The notes beneath the pieces were generated by a model, which was given only the letters and a program-made list of their open reading frames with translations, was not told where the DNA came from and did no database searches. Shown here in pieces: positions 26,451 to 34,053 of a stretch of 64,000 bases of DNA (the first letter of the stretch is position 1; each line of letters starts with the position of its first letter). The position numbers were made by a program, and so were the translations under genes. Origin of the DNA: JABMMZ01 sp964438995 (GTDB taxonomy: Bacteria; Bacteroidota; Bacteroidia; NS11-12g; UBA955); assembly GCA_964438995.1 (NCBI GenBank), contig CAYTMQ010000004.1, forward strand, positions 224,016 to 288,015, read 5' to 3'.

Positions 26451-26948
26451 TCACCCCAACCATTCGACAATACTTTTCATGTGCTCTATCTGTTCAGGCG
26501 TCAAGTCCTTAAATGTCATATCTCCTTTGTAATGTTTGTATCGTTCATCCATATAATGGATTTCAAACCCATTACTAGCAGAATGCTTCATGTTGACTTT
26601 TGTCAACTTAAAAGTAGAGAAATCAGGAAAATTCTTCTTAAAGAAACTACTATCCTTTGCGATAACTATTGGAAAACGTTCTATTTCAAAAATGAATTTA
26701 CTTCTACATAGTAAAACCCAATAATCGTTCATCATGTAGATATCACAAATTTTATCGTTGTAGAACAACCATTTCGCCCCATTGAAAGCTGTGTGTTTTA
26801 ATTTTACAGAATATAGAACAGTAGCTTGGTAATTTTTAATGAAATCAAAAAATTGTCGTATGACTTTTTTAGAATGGAAATTGTAAATAATAGAGTAAGC
26901 AAAGCGAGCTAAAAAAAGCAAACACAGAATGAGCAGAATTTTCAACAT
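26451..26948 (-). CDS. Membrane-anchored protein of unknown function
   Basis: This 165-residue protein begins with one hydrophobic helix (LLILCLLFLARFAYSII), probably an uncleaved anchor. A soluble domain of about 140 residues follows (YSVKLKHTAFNGAKWLFYND, FEIERFPIVIAKDSSFFKK, FTIDLTPEQIEHM-like end). No family is recognised. Upstream is a 324-bp spacer before rpsA on the other strand. Confidence 0.65.
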   Translation of the reverse strand: MLKILLILCLLFLARFAYSIIYNFHSKKVIRQFFDFIKNYQATVLYSVKLKHTAFNGAKWLFYNDKICDIYMMNDYWVLLCRSKFIFEIERFPIVIAKDSSFFKKNFPDFSTFKLTKVNMKHSASNGFEIHYMDERYKHYKGDMTFKDLTPEQIEHMKSIVEWLG

Positions 26949-27238
26949 GTTAGAATGAATGATAAAGTAGTAGTTTTAAAGTACAATAATATTGTAGCCA
27001 AAGTAATTAAACAACCTACATCTTAATCATCTATTTATTTGAATGAAATGCAAAAATGTAGATTATACTATTGATTAATTAAGCTGAAAATTGCCTATTG
27101 AACCCAAGTAAACGGGAGCAATAAACAGTTTGCATTAACTCAAAACACACTACTCTGCTCAACTACAAGCCTGACAATCAACCACATATACTCCTATTTA
27201 TTTTTAACTAAAAAATCGTTTTTTTATTAAATATTTTG
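26949..27238. other. Gene-free spacer upstream of rpsA
   Basis: No gene, repeat-family copy or structured RNA is recognised in this divergent intergenic region. The rpsA promoter begins at its right edge. Confidence 0.5.
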
Positions 27239-27246
27239 TAAATTTG
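27239..27246 (+). promoter_or_regulatory. -7 promoter box for rpsA
   Basis: TAAATTTG is an exact TAnnTTTG match 26 nt before the TTG start. The leader it implies is about 20 nt and contains the Shine-Dalgarno sequence. Confidence 0.6.
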
Positions 27247-27255
27247 CCGCCCCAC

Positions 27256-27263
27256 AAAGGAGG
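27256..27263 (+). promoter_or_regulatory. Strong Shine-Dalgarno site deciding the rpsA start
   Basis: AAAGGAGG lies 9 nt before the TTG at 27273. It is fully complementary to the canonical 16S 3' end and at the usual spacing. Such sites are rare in Bacteroidota, and this one supports initiation at the TTG, since no in-frame ATG lies near. Confidence 0.8.
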
Positions 27264-27272
27264 AAACAAAAT

Positions 27273-29408
27273 TTGACAGAAGAACAATTACAAAACGGCA
27301 ATGTTCCAACTGGAGTTGAGACGGCCACAGAAACCAAAAAAACAAACACAAAATCTAAAGCAACTGCTCCTGCTTCAGATGATTTCGATTGGAGCATGGA
27401 CAAAGCAGGATTTGCACATTACAATACTGCACAAAAGCAAGAGTTAGTAGACCTTTACTCTAATTCTTTAAAAGCACTTAACCAAAACGAATTAATTTCT
27501 GGTTATGTGGTATCTATTTCTGACAGAGAAGTAGTAGTGAACGTAGGATTCAAATCAGACGGTATCGTTTCTAGAAACGAATTCAAAGATTTACCAGATT
27601 TGAAAGTTGGCGACAAGGTGGAAGTTTATTTGGAGAACGTGGAAGATCAAGACGGTCAGTTAATCATTTCTCGTAAACGTGCCATTCAAGAAAAAGCTTG
27701 GGATTTCATCCTTAAAGCTATGGAAGAAGGTACAGTTCTTACCGGTTTAGTAAAAACAAGAACTAAAGGTGGTTTAGTAGTTGATGTCATGGGCATCGAT
27801 GCTTTCTTACCAGGTTCTCAAATCGATGTTAAGCCTATTAAAGATTACGATCAATACGTAGGTAAAGACATGGAGTTCAAAATCGTTAAAGTAAACGACA
27901 TCTTCAAAAACGTTGTGATATCTCACAAAGCGCTTATCGAAGATGATATCGAAGCTCAAAAATCTGATATCTTATCTAAACTTGAAAAAGGTCAAGTTCT
28001 TGAAGGTATCGTTAAAAATATCGCTCCATTTGGTGCGTTCGTTGACTTGGGTGGTATCGATGGCTTATTGCATATCACTGATATGTCATGGGGTAGAATC
28101 AATCATCCAGAAGAGTTGTTGCAACTTGACCAAAAAGTTACAGTTGTTGTTCTTGAATTTGACGAGGACAAAAAACGTATCTCTCTTGGCATGAAACAAT
28201 TATCTGAACACCCTTGGGATACTTTAGGCGAAGACATGACAGTTGGTGCTAAAGTGAAAGGTAAAGTTGTTACAGTTACAGATTACGGTGCATTCGTAGA
28301 AATCAAACCAGGTGTTGAAGGTCTAGTACACGTATCTGAAATGAGCTGGAGCAGCCACTTGAGAAGTCCACATGATTTCTTAAAAGCTGGTGACGAAGTT
28401 GAAGCAGTTATCACAGCTTTAGAAAAAGACGAGCACAAAATGTCATTAGGTATTAAACAATTAACACCTGATCCATGGGCTAGCATCGTTGAAAAATACA
28501 AAGTGGGTAGCAAACACACTGGTATCGTTAAAAACTTAACTAGCTACGGTTTATTTATCGAGTTAGAAGAAGGTGTTGACGGTTTGGTACACGTTTCTGA
28601 TTTATCTTGGACTAAGAAAATCAAACACCCATCAGAATTCATTAAGAAAGATGAGAAAATTGACGTTGTTGTATTAGAAGTTGATTCTGAAAACAGACGT
28701 TTATCTCTTGGTCATAAACAATTGGAAGAAAATCCTTGGGATACTTTCGAAACCATCTTCTACTTACATTCTAAACATGAAGGTACTATCGTAGGTGTTA
28801 ACGACAAAGGTGCTAACGTTCAATTGCAATACGGTATCGAAGGTTTCGCTCCAAAACGTCACTTAGTGAAAGAAAACGGTGGCAAATTGAAAGATGGCGA
28901 AGTATTGACTTTCGAAGTAATCGAATTCAGCAAAGACAACAAGAGCATCGTTCTTTCTCACACCAACACTTGGAAAGCAGAAGACAAATCAGCTAAAGCT
29001 GACGATCAATCAAATAAAGAAAGATCATCTAAAACAGCCAAAAACATAAACAAATCAAACGAAAAATCTACTCTTGGTGAGTTAGATGCATTCAGCGATT
29101 TGAAAGCGATGTTTGACAACGCTGGTGCTGCTAAAGAAGAAAAGCCAAAAGCTGAGAAAAAAGTAAAAGAAGAAACAGCAAAAGTTGAAACAGTTAAAGA
29201 AGAAGCAACAACAGGTAGTGATTTGAAAAAAATCAACGGTATCGGTCCAGCTTTTGAAAAACGTTTAAACGCTTTAGGTATCCACTCTTATGCTGATTTA
29301 ATCGCATTAACTGACGAGAAAATCGCTGAATTGGAACAACAAGACAGCATGACCAGCCTTGAGCAATGGCACGCTTGGATTGAAGAAGCAAAAACTTTAA
29401 ATGCTTAA
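27273..29408 (+). CDS. rpsA: 30S ribosomal protein S1 with C-terminal helix-hairpin-helix domain
   Basis: S1 binds mRNA and delivers it to the 30S subunit. The protein is 711 residues and has six S1/OB repeats from about residue 70 to 565. Repeats 3-5 are the best conserved (FGAFVDLGGIDGLLHITDMS, YGAFVEIKPGVEGLVHVSEM, YGLFIELEEGVDGLVHVSDL). After a Lys/Glu/Ala-rich linker, residues 650-711 form an added HhH-like domain (LKKINGIGPAFEKRLNALGI) of the kind found appended to other Bacteroidota ribosomal proteins. The TTG start is fixed by the strong Shine-Dalgarno sequence. It has its own promoter and terminator. Confidence 0.95.
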   Translation: MTEEQLQNGNVPTGVETATETKKTNTKSKATAPASDDFDWSMDKAGFAHYNTAQKQELVDLYSNSLKALNQNELISGYVVSISDREVVVNVGFKSDGIVSRNEFKDLPDLKVGDKVEVYLENVEDQDGQLIISRKRAIQEKAWDFILKAMEEGTVLTGLVKTRTKGGLVVDVMGIDAFLPGSQIDVKPIKDYDQYVGKDMEFKIVKVNDIFKNVVISHKALIEDDIEAQKSDILSKLEKGQVLEGIVKNIAPFGAFVDLGGIDGLLHITDMSWGRINHPEELLQLDQKVTVVVLEFDEDKKRISLGMKQLSEHPWDTLGEDMTVGAKVKGKVVTVTDYGAFVEIKPGVEGLVHVSEMSWSSHLRSPHDFLKAGDEVEAVITALEKDEHKMSLGIKQLTPDPWASIVEKYKVGSKHTGIVKNLTSYGLFIELEEGVDGLVHVSDLSWTKKIKHPSEFIKKDEKIDVVVLEVDSENRRLSLGHKQLEENPWDTFETIFYLHSKHEGTIVGVNDKGANVQLQYGIEGFAPKRHLVKENGGKLKDGEVLTFEVIEFSKDNKSIVLSHTNTWKAEDKSAKADDQSNKERSSKTAKNINKSNEKSTLGELDAFSDLKAMFDNAGAAKEEKPKAEKKVKEETAKVETVKEEATTGSDLKKINGIGPAFEKRLNALGIHSYADLIALTDEKIAELEQQDSMTSLEQWHAWIEEAKTLNA

Positions 29409-29429
29409 TACATTTTAAAAACTCTATAG

Positions 29430-29460
29430 AAAGGCAACCCTAGTGGTTGCCTTTTTTTTT
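29430..29460 (+). terminator. Rho-independent terminator of rpsA
   Basis: AAAGGCAACC and GGTTGCCTTT form a 10-bp perfect stem with a 5-nt loop and a run of T after it, 21 bp past the stop. Confidence 0.93.
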
Positions 29461-29503
29461 GGGTCGTAGAACCCAAACTTACCGATGGGTCGTAGAACCC
29501 AAA
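29461..29503. repeat. Pair of 17-bp direct repeats
   Basis: GGGTCGTAGAACCCAAA occurs at 29461-29477 and again at 29487-29503 (26-bp period). Each unit can also fold (GGGT...ACCC). It abuts the rpsA terminator. Confidence 0.85.
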
Positions 29504-29700
29504 ATTCCCCTTAAAAATTGCTTTGCACCTTCAGTCCGCATTAGGTGGAGCCTGTCCGAAAGAATTCATTCTGGCTGGGCATACCGAATAGTAAAATTCA
29601 ACATAACGTCTTAATAAGGTTTAGAATTGATGCATTGGAATAGTTTTCTATTCCGTTTAACGCGATAAATCGCGCAGCTACCTTGTATTCATTTTATTGA
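29504..29700. repeat. Hairpin-rich non-coding spacer with a degenerate R1-like sequence
   Basis: AGTCCGCATTAGGTGGAGCC and CTGTCCGAAAG resemble R1 fragments. Two perfect hairpins follow: GGAATAG-TTTT-CTATTCC (29637-29654) and CGCGAT-AA-ATCGCG (29661-29674). No gene is supported. Confidence 0.55.
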
Positions 29701-29707
29701 TGGTCTC

Positions 29708-29756
29708 GAATAACGAAGAACAAATAACAAATAACGAATAACGAAGAACAAATAAC
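29708..29756. repeat. Heptanucleotide tandem repeat, 7 units (GAATAAC/GAAGAAC/AAATAAC)
   Basis: Seven exact 7-bp units run in the order GAATAAC, GAAGAAC, AAATAAC, AAATAAC, GAATAAC, GAAGAAC, AAATAAC. They are the reverse complement of the unit type at 6800-6841. The array ends 6 bp before the RelA/SpoT -7 box. Confidence 0.92.
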
Positions 29757-29762
29757 ATTCAC

Positions 29763-29770
29763 TATCTTTG
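29763..29770 (+). promoter_or_regulatory. -7 promoter box for the RelA/SpoT homologue
   Basis: TATCTTTG is an exact TAnnTTTG match 12 nt before the ATG at 29783. The in-frame TTG at 29768 lies inside this box and is therefore not the start. The -33 region falls in the heptamer array and has no TTG. Confidence 0.6.
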
Positions 29771-29782
29771 CTGTATCAGTAT

Positions 29783-32017
29783 ATGGCGGAAGGCGAAATA
29801 TCCATTTTAGAAAGAGAAGAAATTGAACGCAAAGAAATATTGAAGCGTTACAAATCTTTATTAAGGTCGATTAGACATGACTTAACTCCCGAGCAAAAGA
29901 AAGGTATTAGAGCAGCATTCGATTTGGCTCTAGATGCTCACAAAGATATGCGCCGTAAGTCGGGCGAACCTTACATCTACCACCCTATAGCTGTTGCTAG
30001 AATAGCCTCTCAAGAATTGGGACTTGGTACCACTTCTATCATTTGCGCGTTAATTCACGATGTTGTTGAAGACAGTGATTACACTGTTGATGATATCAAA
30101 AGAAAATTTGGTGATAAGGTCGCTAAAATTGTCGATGGTCTTACCAAAATTAAAGAGGTTTTCGACCATACCGACAGCATGCAAGCCGAAAATTTCAGGA
30201 AGATGTTATTGACGCTTTCTGATGATGTAAGGGTGATTCTTGTAAAGTTGTGCGACCGCATGCACAATATGAGAACGCTTGAGAGTATGAGCCGCAAAAA
30301 CCAACTTAAAATTGCCAGTGAAACACTATTTCTCTACGCACCCCTCGCCCACCGTTTAGGACTATACAACATCAAATCTGAGCTTGAAGACTTATCCATC
30401 AAGTATACCCAAAGGGAAGCTTATAAAGACATCTCTGCTAAGTTAAATGCAAAAAAAGCAGCTAGAGATAGATACATCAGAAAGTTTATTGAACCTATTA
30501 AAGAAAAACTTGAAGGCACCAATTTAAAATTTGAAATCAAAGGTCGTCCGAAAAGCATCTATTCAATTTTGAAAAAGATGAAACAACAGGACATTCCTTT
30601 CGAACAGGTATACGACTTGTTTGCCATAAGAATCATTTTAGATTCTGAACCTGACAAAGAAAAAGCCGATTGCTGGACAGCGTATTCTATTGTGACCGAT
30701 ATTTACAAACCAAATCCTTCTAGAACACGCGACTGGATTACCACGCCGAAAAGCAATGGTTATGAAAGCTTGCACACCACCGTGATGGGTACAGATGGTA
30801 AATGGGTTGAGGTCCAAATTAGAACCCAGAGAATGGACGAGATTGCTGAAAAAGGTTATGCCGCTCACTGGAAATATAAAAACTCTAAAGACGGAATAGC
30901 CAACGAAAACCAATCTGGTGTTGATGGATGGTTGGCAAGAATCAAAGAAATTCTTGAGAACCCTTCTAACAATGCTCTTGAATTTTTAGATGACTTTAAA
31001 TTGCAATTGATACACGAAGAAATTTTTGTATTTACACCCAATGGAGATTTAAAGAAAATGCCGAAAGGCGCATCGGCATTAGACTTTGCATTTGAAATAC
31101 ACACCCAAGTTGGTAGCAAATGTATAGGTGCAAAAGTCAACAACAAGCTTGTTCCTATCAGTCATATTTTATCCAACGGAGATCAGGTAGAAATTCTAAC
31201 TTCAGAAAAGCAACACCCTCGCGAAGAGTGGCTTCAAATAGTTATTACAGGTAAAGCCATTGCCCGTATTCGCAATTTCTTAAGAGAATCCAAACGCGAG
31301 CTTGCAGAAAAAGGCAAAGACATTCTTAAAAAGAAATTTAGTAAAGAAAAGGTTGTATTTAATGAAGACAACATTCAAAAACTTGTAAGATACTTTAAGG
31401 TACAATCCGCTTTAGATTTATATTACTCAATACAGAAAGAGTTGATACCAAGCGACAAATTGGTGATCAACAACATCCTCAATAAAAAAGTAACTTCTAC
31501 AACGCCTAAGACAGTTGAAGAAGTTAGTGCTCCAGTTTTTAAGAATGCCACCAAAGGAGAAATTATTGTTGGTGATGAATACGATTTGCCATACAGTTTA
31601 GCCAAATGTTGTAACCCAATTCCAGGCGATGATATTTTTGGATTTATCACCATTGGAGAAGGTGTTAAAATTCACAGAACCAATTGTCCAAATTCGGTTT
31701 CATTGATGAGTAACTATGGGTATAGAATCATTAAAGCACAATGGAAAAACAGCATAGTTAAGCGTGAAACCAAATTCTTGGCAGGCATCAAAATAATAGG
31801 TATTGACGATGTTGGTATAGTCAGTAGTTTAACAGAAATCATCAGTAAAAACATGGGAGTTAACATGAAATCTATCACCATTGAGAGTCATGATGGCACC
31901 TTTGAAGGCACCATAACAGTGTATGTAGATGACACTAAGCATCTGGACAATTTGATTAAGAACATCAAACTGAAGCATTCTACTATGGATGTTCACAGAA
32001 TAGAAATCAGTTCTTAA
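29783..32017 (+). CDS. Bifunctional (p)ppGpp synthetase/hydrolase (RelA/SpoT homologue)
   Basis: This 744-residue cytosolic enzyme makes and degrades the alarmone (p)ppGpp. The N-terminal HD hydrolase domain has HDVVED (about residue 93) and LCDRMHNMRTL, an intact hydrolase signature. The synthetase domain has KGRPKSIYSILKKM, NGYESLHTTVMG (about 325) and VEVQIRTQRMDEIAEKGYAA. A TGS domain (about 413-470, VFTPNGDLKKMPKGASALDF), a helical region with the CCNPIPGDDIFGF zinc-finger-like motif, and a C-terminal ACT domain (GIDDVGIVSSLTEI) follow. All motifs look functional, so it is a long RSH. fur and purA follow. Confidence 0.95.
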   Translation: MAEGEISILEREEIERKEILKRYKSLLRSIRHDLTPEQKKGIRAAFDLALDAHKDMRRKSGEPYIYHPIAVARIASQELGLGTTSIICALIHDVVEDSDYTVDDIKRKFGDKVAKIVDGLTKIKEVFDHTDSMQAENFRKMLLTLSDDVRVILVKLCDRMHNMRTLESMSRKNQLKIASETLFLYAPLAHRLGLYNIKSELEDLSIKYTQREAYKDISAKLNAKKAARDRYIRKFIEPIKEKLEGTNLKFEIKGRPKSIYSILKKMKQQDIPFEQVYDLFAIRIILDSEPDKEKADCWTAYSIVTDIYKPNPSRTRDWITTPKSNGYESLHTTVMGTDGKWVEVQIRTQRMDEIAEKGYAAHWKYKNSKDGIANENQSGVDGWLARIKEILENPSNNALEFLDDFKLQLIHEEIFVFTPNGDLKKMPKGASALDFAFEIHTQVGSKCIGAKVNNKLVPISHILSNGDQVEILTSEKQHPREEWLQIVITGKAIARIRNFLRESKRELAEKGKDILKKKFSKEKVVFNEDNIQKLVRYFKVQSALDLYYSIQKELIPSDKLVINNILNKKVTSTTPKTVEEVSAPVFKNATKGEIIVGDEYDLPYSLAKCCNPIPGDDIFGFITIGEGVKIHRTNCPNSVSLMSNYGYRIIKAQWKNSIVKRETKFLAGIKIIGIDDVGIVSSLTEIISKNMGVNMKSITIESHDGTFEGTITVYVDDTKHLDNLIKNIKLKHSTMDVHRIEISS

Positions 32018-32071
32018 AAAAATCGTTAATAAGATTGTGATAAAAGCCAATTTCTTAACCAAAATACGCCG

Positions 32072-32079
32072 TATATTTG
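32072..32079 (+). promoter_or_regulatory. -7 promoter box for fur-purA
   Basis: TATATTTG fits TAnnTTTG and ends 6 nt before the ATG at 32086. The in-frame TTG at 32077 is part of the box and is rejected as a start. Confidence 0.6.
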
Positions 32080-32085
32080 CACTTT

Positions 32086-32592
32086 ATGCAAGCCTCGAAT
32101 GATAAAGTCAAGAAGGTAAAACTGGAGGTTAGAAAAATCTTCACTGCATATCTGGAGAAGAACAAACAGCGCAAAACTCCGGAGCGATACGCCATACTCG
32201 ATGAAATCTACACCCACAAAGAACATTTTGATGTAGATACTTTGTTCATTCACATGAAGAATAGAAAGTACAGAGTAAGTAGAGCAACCGTTTACAATAC
32301 ATTAGATTTACTATTAGACAGCGGACTAGTAAAGCGCCATCAATTTGGTAAAAACATGGCGATGTACGAACAAAGCTATGGTTACAGTCAGCACGACCAT
32401 TTGATATGTTTGTATTGTAACAAGGTATTAGAATTTTGCGATCCAAGAATTCAACAAATAAAAAGCACAATGGGTGATATGTTGGGATTTGAAGTCAACC
32501 ACCATTCTCTTCATTTGTATGCTAATCCAAAAACAGATAAATCAGGCAAATGCGTCAGCTGCCAAATAGAAGTAATAAACAAAGATGAATAA
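32086..32592 (+). CDS. fur: Ferric uptake regulator family repressor (Fur)
   Basis: This 168-residue cytosolic regulator represses iron genes when loaded with Fe(II). The N-terminal winged helix has QRKTPERYAILDEIYTHKEH and SRATVYNTLDLLLDSGLV. The C-terminal dimerisation domain has the metal motif HDHLICLYCNKVLEF with a CxxC, and a second CVSC at the end, giving the structural zinc site. A Fur role is more likely than Zur or PerR but is not decided by sequence. Its last 8 bp overlap purA. It follows the RSH gene by 68 bp and has its own -7 box. Confidence 0.9.
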   Translation: MQASNDKVKKVKLEVRKIFTAYLEKNKQRKTPERYAILDEIYTHKEHFDVDTLFIHMKNRKYRVSRATVYNTLDLLLDSGLVKRHQFGKNMAMYEQSYGYSQHDHLICLYCNKVLEFCDPRIQQIKSTMGDMLGFEVNHHSLHLYANPKTDKSGKCVSCQIEVINKDE

Positions 32593-33853
32593 AGTAGATG
32601 TCGTATTAGGCTTACAATGGGGAGATGAAGGCAAAGGAAAGATTGCAGATTTCTTAACTCCAAATTATCAAGTCATCGCAAGATTTCAAGGTGGTCCAAA
32701 TGCAGGACATTCTCTTAAATTCAATGGTCAAACCCATGTCTTGAATACCATTCCATCTGGTATATTCCACAACACTTGTCTTAACATCATTGGCAATGGT
32801 GTGGTTGTAGATCCTGTGCGCATTAAAGCAGAAATAGAACGCGTTATTGCCGCTGGTGCTGATGTTAAAAGCAATTTGGTTTTCTCTAAAAAAGCCCACA
32901 TCATTTTACCAACTCATCGTTTATTAGATGCCGCTAGCGAGCATGCAAAAGGTGATTCAAAAATCGGCTCAACTCTTAGAGGTATTGGTCCGACTTACAG
33001 AGATAAAATTGGTAGAAATGGCCTAAGAATAGGTGATATTTTTACGGCAGATTTTGAAAAAAAATACAATGCTATAAAGGATGATCACATCAAATTGATT
33101 GGTTTTTTAGGCTATACGGATTTTGATTTACCTGCTCTTGAAAAAGAATTCTTTGAAGCTTGCGAATACCTAAAAGAATTTAAAAATACTGACTCAGAAT
33201 ATTTGGTCAATTCACTCATTCCTACCCATAAAATACTTGCAGAAGGTGCTCAAGGTAGTATGTTGGATATTGACTTTGGTTCATATCCGTTTGTTACATC
33301 AAGCAACACTGTAAGTGGTGGTGTTTGCAACGGTTTGGGCGTTGCACCTCAACATATTGGCAAAGTATACGGTATCTTTAAAGCGTATTGTACACGTGTA
33401 GGTAGCGGACCATTCCCAACTGAATTATTGGATGAGACTGGTGAAGAATTGCGCAAAAAAGGTCACGAATTTGGCGCTACAACAGGCAGACCGCGAAGAT
33501 GTGGTTGGTTGGATTTAGTGGCTTTAAAATATGCCATCATGCTATCAGGTGTAAACTTTTTAATCATGATGAAAAGCGATGTATTAAGCGAGTTTGATGA
33601 GGTAAAAGTATGTACGTCATACAAAGTAGATGGTGTTGAAAGCACTCAAGTACCTTACGACTTATGTACTTCAAAAGTTGAACCTGTTTATACCACTTTC
33701 AAAGGATGGAAAGAAGATTTAACCATTTGCAGAAGTAAAAACGATTTACCAGAAAACTTCAACACATATCTCAACTTTTTAGAGAAAGAATTGGGCATGC
33801 CAATTCAAATTATCTCTGTTGGTCCTGATAGAGAACAAACAATTGTAGCATAA
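32585..33853 (+). CDS. purA: Adenylosuccinate synthetase
   Basis: PurA joins IMP and aspartate using GTP, the first committed step from IMP to AMP. The protein is 422 residues, normal length. The N-terminal P-loop is LGLQWGDEGKGKIADFL, then FQGGPNAGHS, the IMP-binding STLRGIGPTY, and later GATTGRPRRCGWLDLVAL. In E. coli the enzyme is directly inhibited by ppGpp, and its position beside the RSH gene is suggestive. The ATG overlaps the fur stop by 8 bp, so translation is probably coupled. Confidence 0.97.
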   Translation: MNKVDVVLGLQWGDEGKGKIADFLTPNYQVIARFQGGPNAGHSLKFNGQTHVLNTIPSGIFHNTCLNIIGNGVVVDPVRIKAEIERVIAAGADVKSNLVFSKKAHIILPTHRLLDAASEHAKGDSKIGSTLRGIGPTYRDKIGRNGLRIGDIFTADFEKKYNAIKDDHIKLIGFLGYTDFDLPALEKEFFEACEYLKEFKNTDSEYLVNSLIPTHKILAEGAQGSMLDIDFGSYPFVTSSNTVSGGVCNGLGVAPQHIGKVYGIFKAYCTRVGSGPFPTELLDETGEELRKKGHEFGATTGRPRRCGWLDLVALKYAIMLSGVNFLIMMKSDVLSEFDEVKVCTSYKVDGVESTQVPYDLCTSKVEPVYTTFKGWKEDLTICRSKNDLPENFNTYLNFLEKELGMPIQIISVGPDREQTIVA

Positions 33854-33900
33854 ACTATTTTTATGCTTTGAAATTGTATACTTCTCTTTTTCAATGCTTT

Positions 33901-33908
33901 TAATTTTG
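33901..33908 (+). promoter_or_regulatory. Possible -7 box upstream of the T9SS cargo operon
   Basis: TAATTTTG matches TAnnTTTG but lies about 145 nt before the ATG at 34054, so it would give a long leader. It is the best match in the 200-bp spacer. The in-frame ORF start at 33955 has no ATG and no signal peptide. Confidence 0.35.
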
Positions 33909-34053
33909 TATAATGTTTACAGAAATTGATTAAACAATTTTCCAATTGTAAGCGTTGTGTCAAATTTCTCCAAGAATGGTAAAATTTTATTCACAAACTG
34001 AACAAAATTGTCAATTCAGTTGTAATTTTAACGTGAACTTAACATCATCATAT

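Noticed and set aside
6800..29756. Heptamer arrays as CRISPR
   Set aside because: Units are 7 bp without spacers, and there is no cas gene.
29768..29782. TTG start for the RelA/SpoT homologue
   Set aside because: The codon lies inside the -7 promoter box TATCTTTG, and the ATG at 29783 gives the normal N-terminus.
32077..32085. TTG start for fur
   Set aside because: The codon is part of the -7 box TATATTTG. The ATG at 32086 is preferred.
33955..34053. 33-residue N-terminal extension of the first large cargo protein
   Set aside because: It begins at a non-ATG codon and would bury the signal peptide, which starts at the ATG at 34054.
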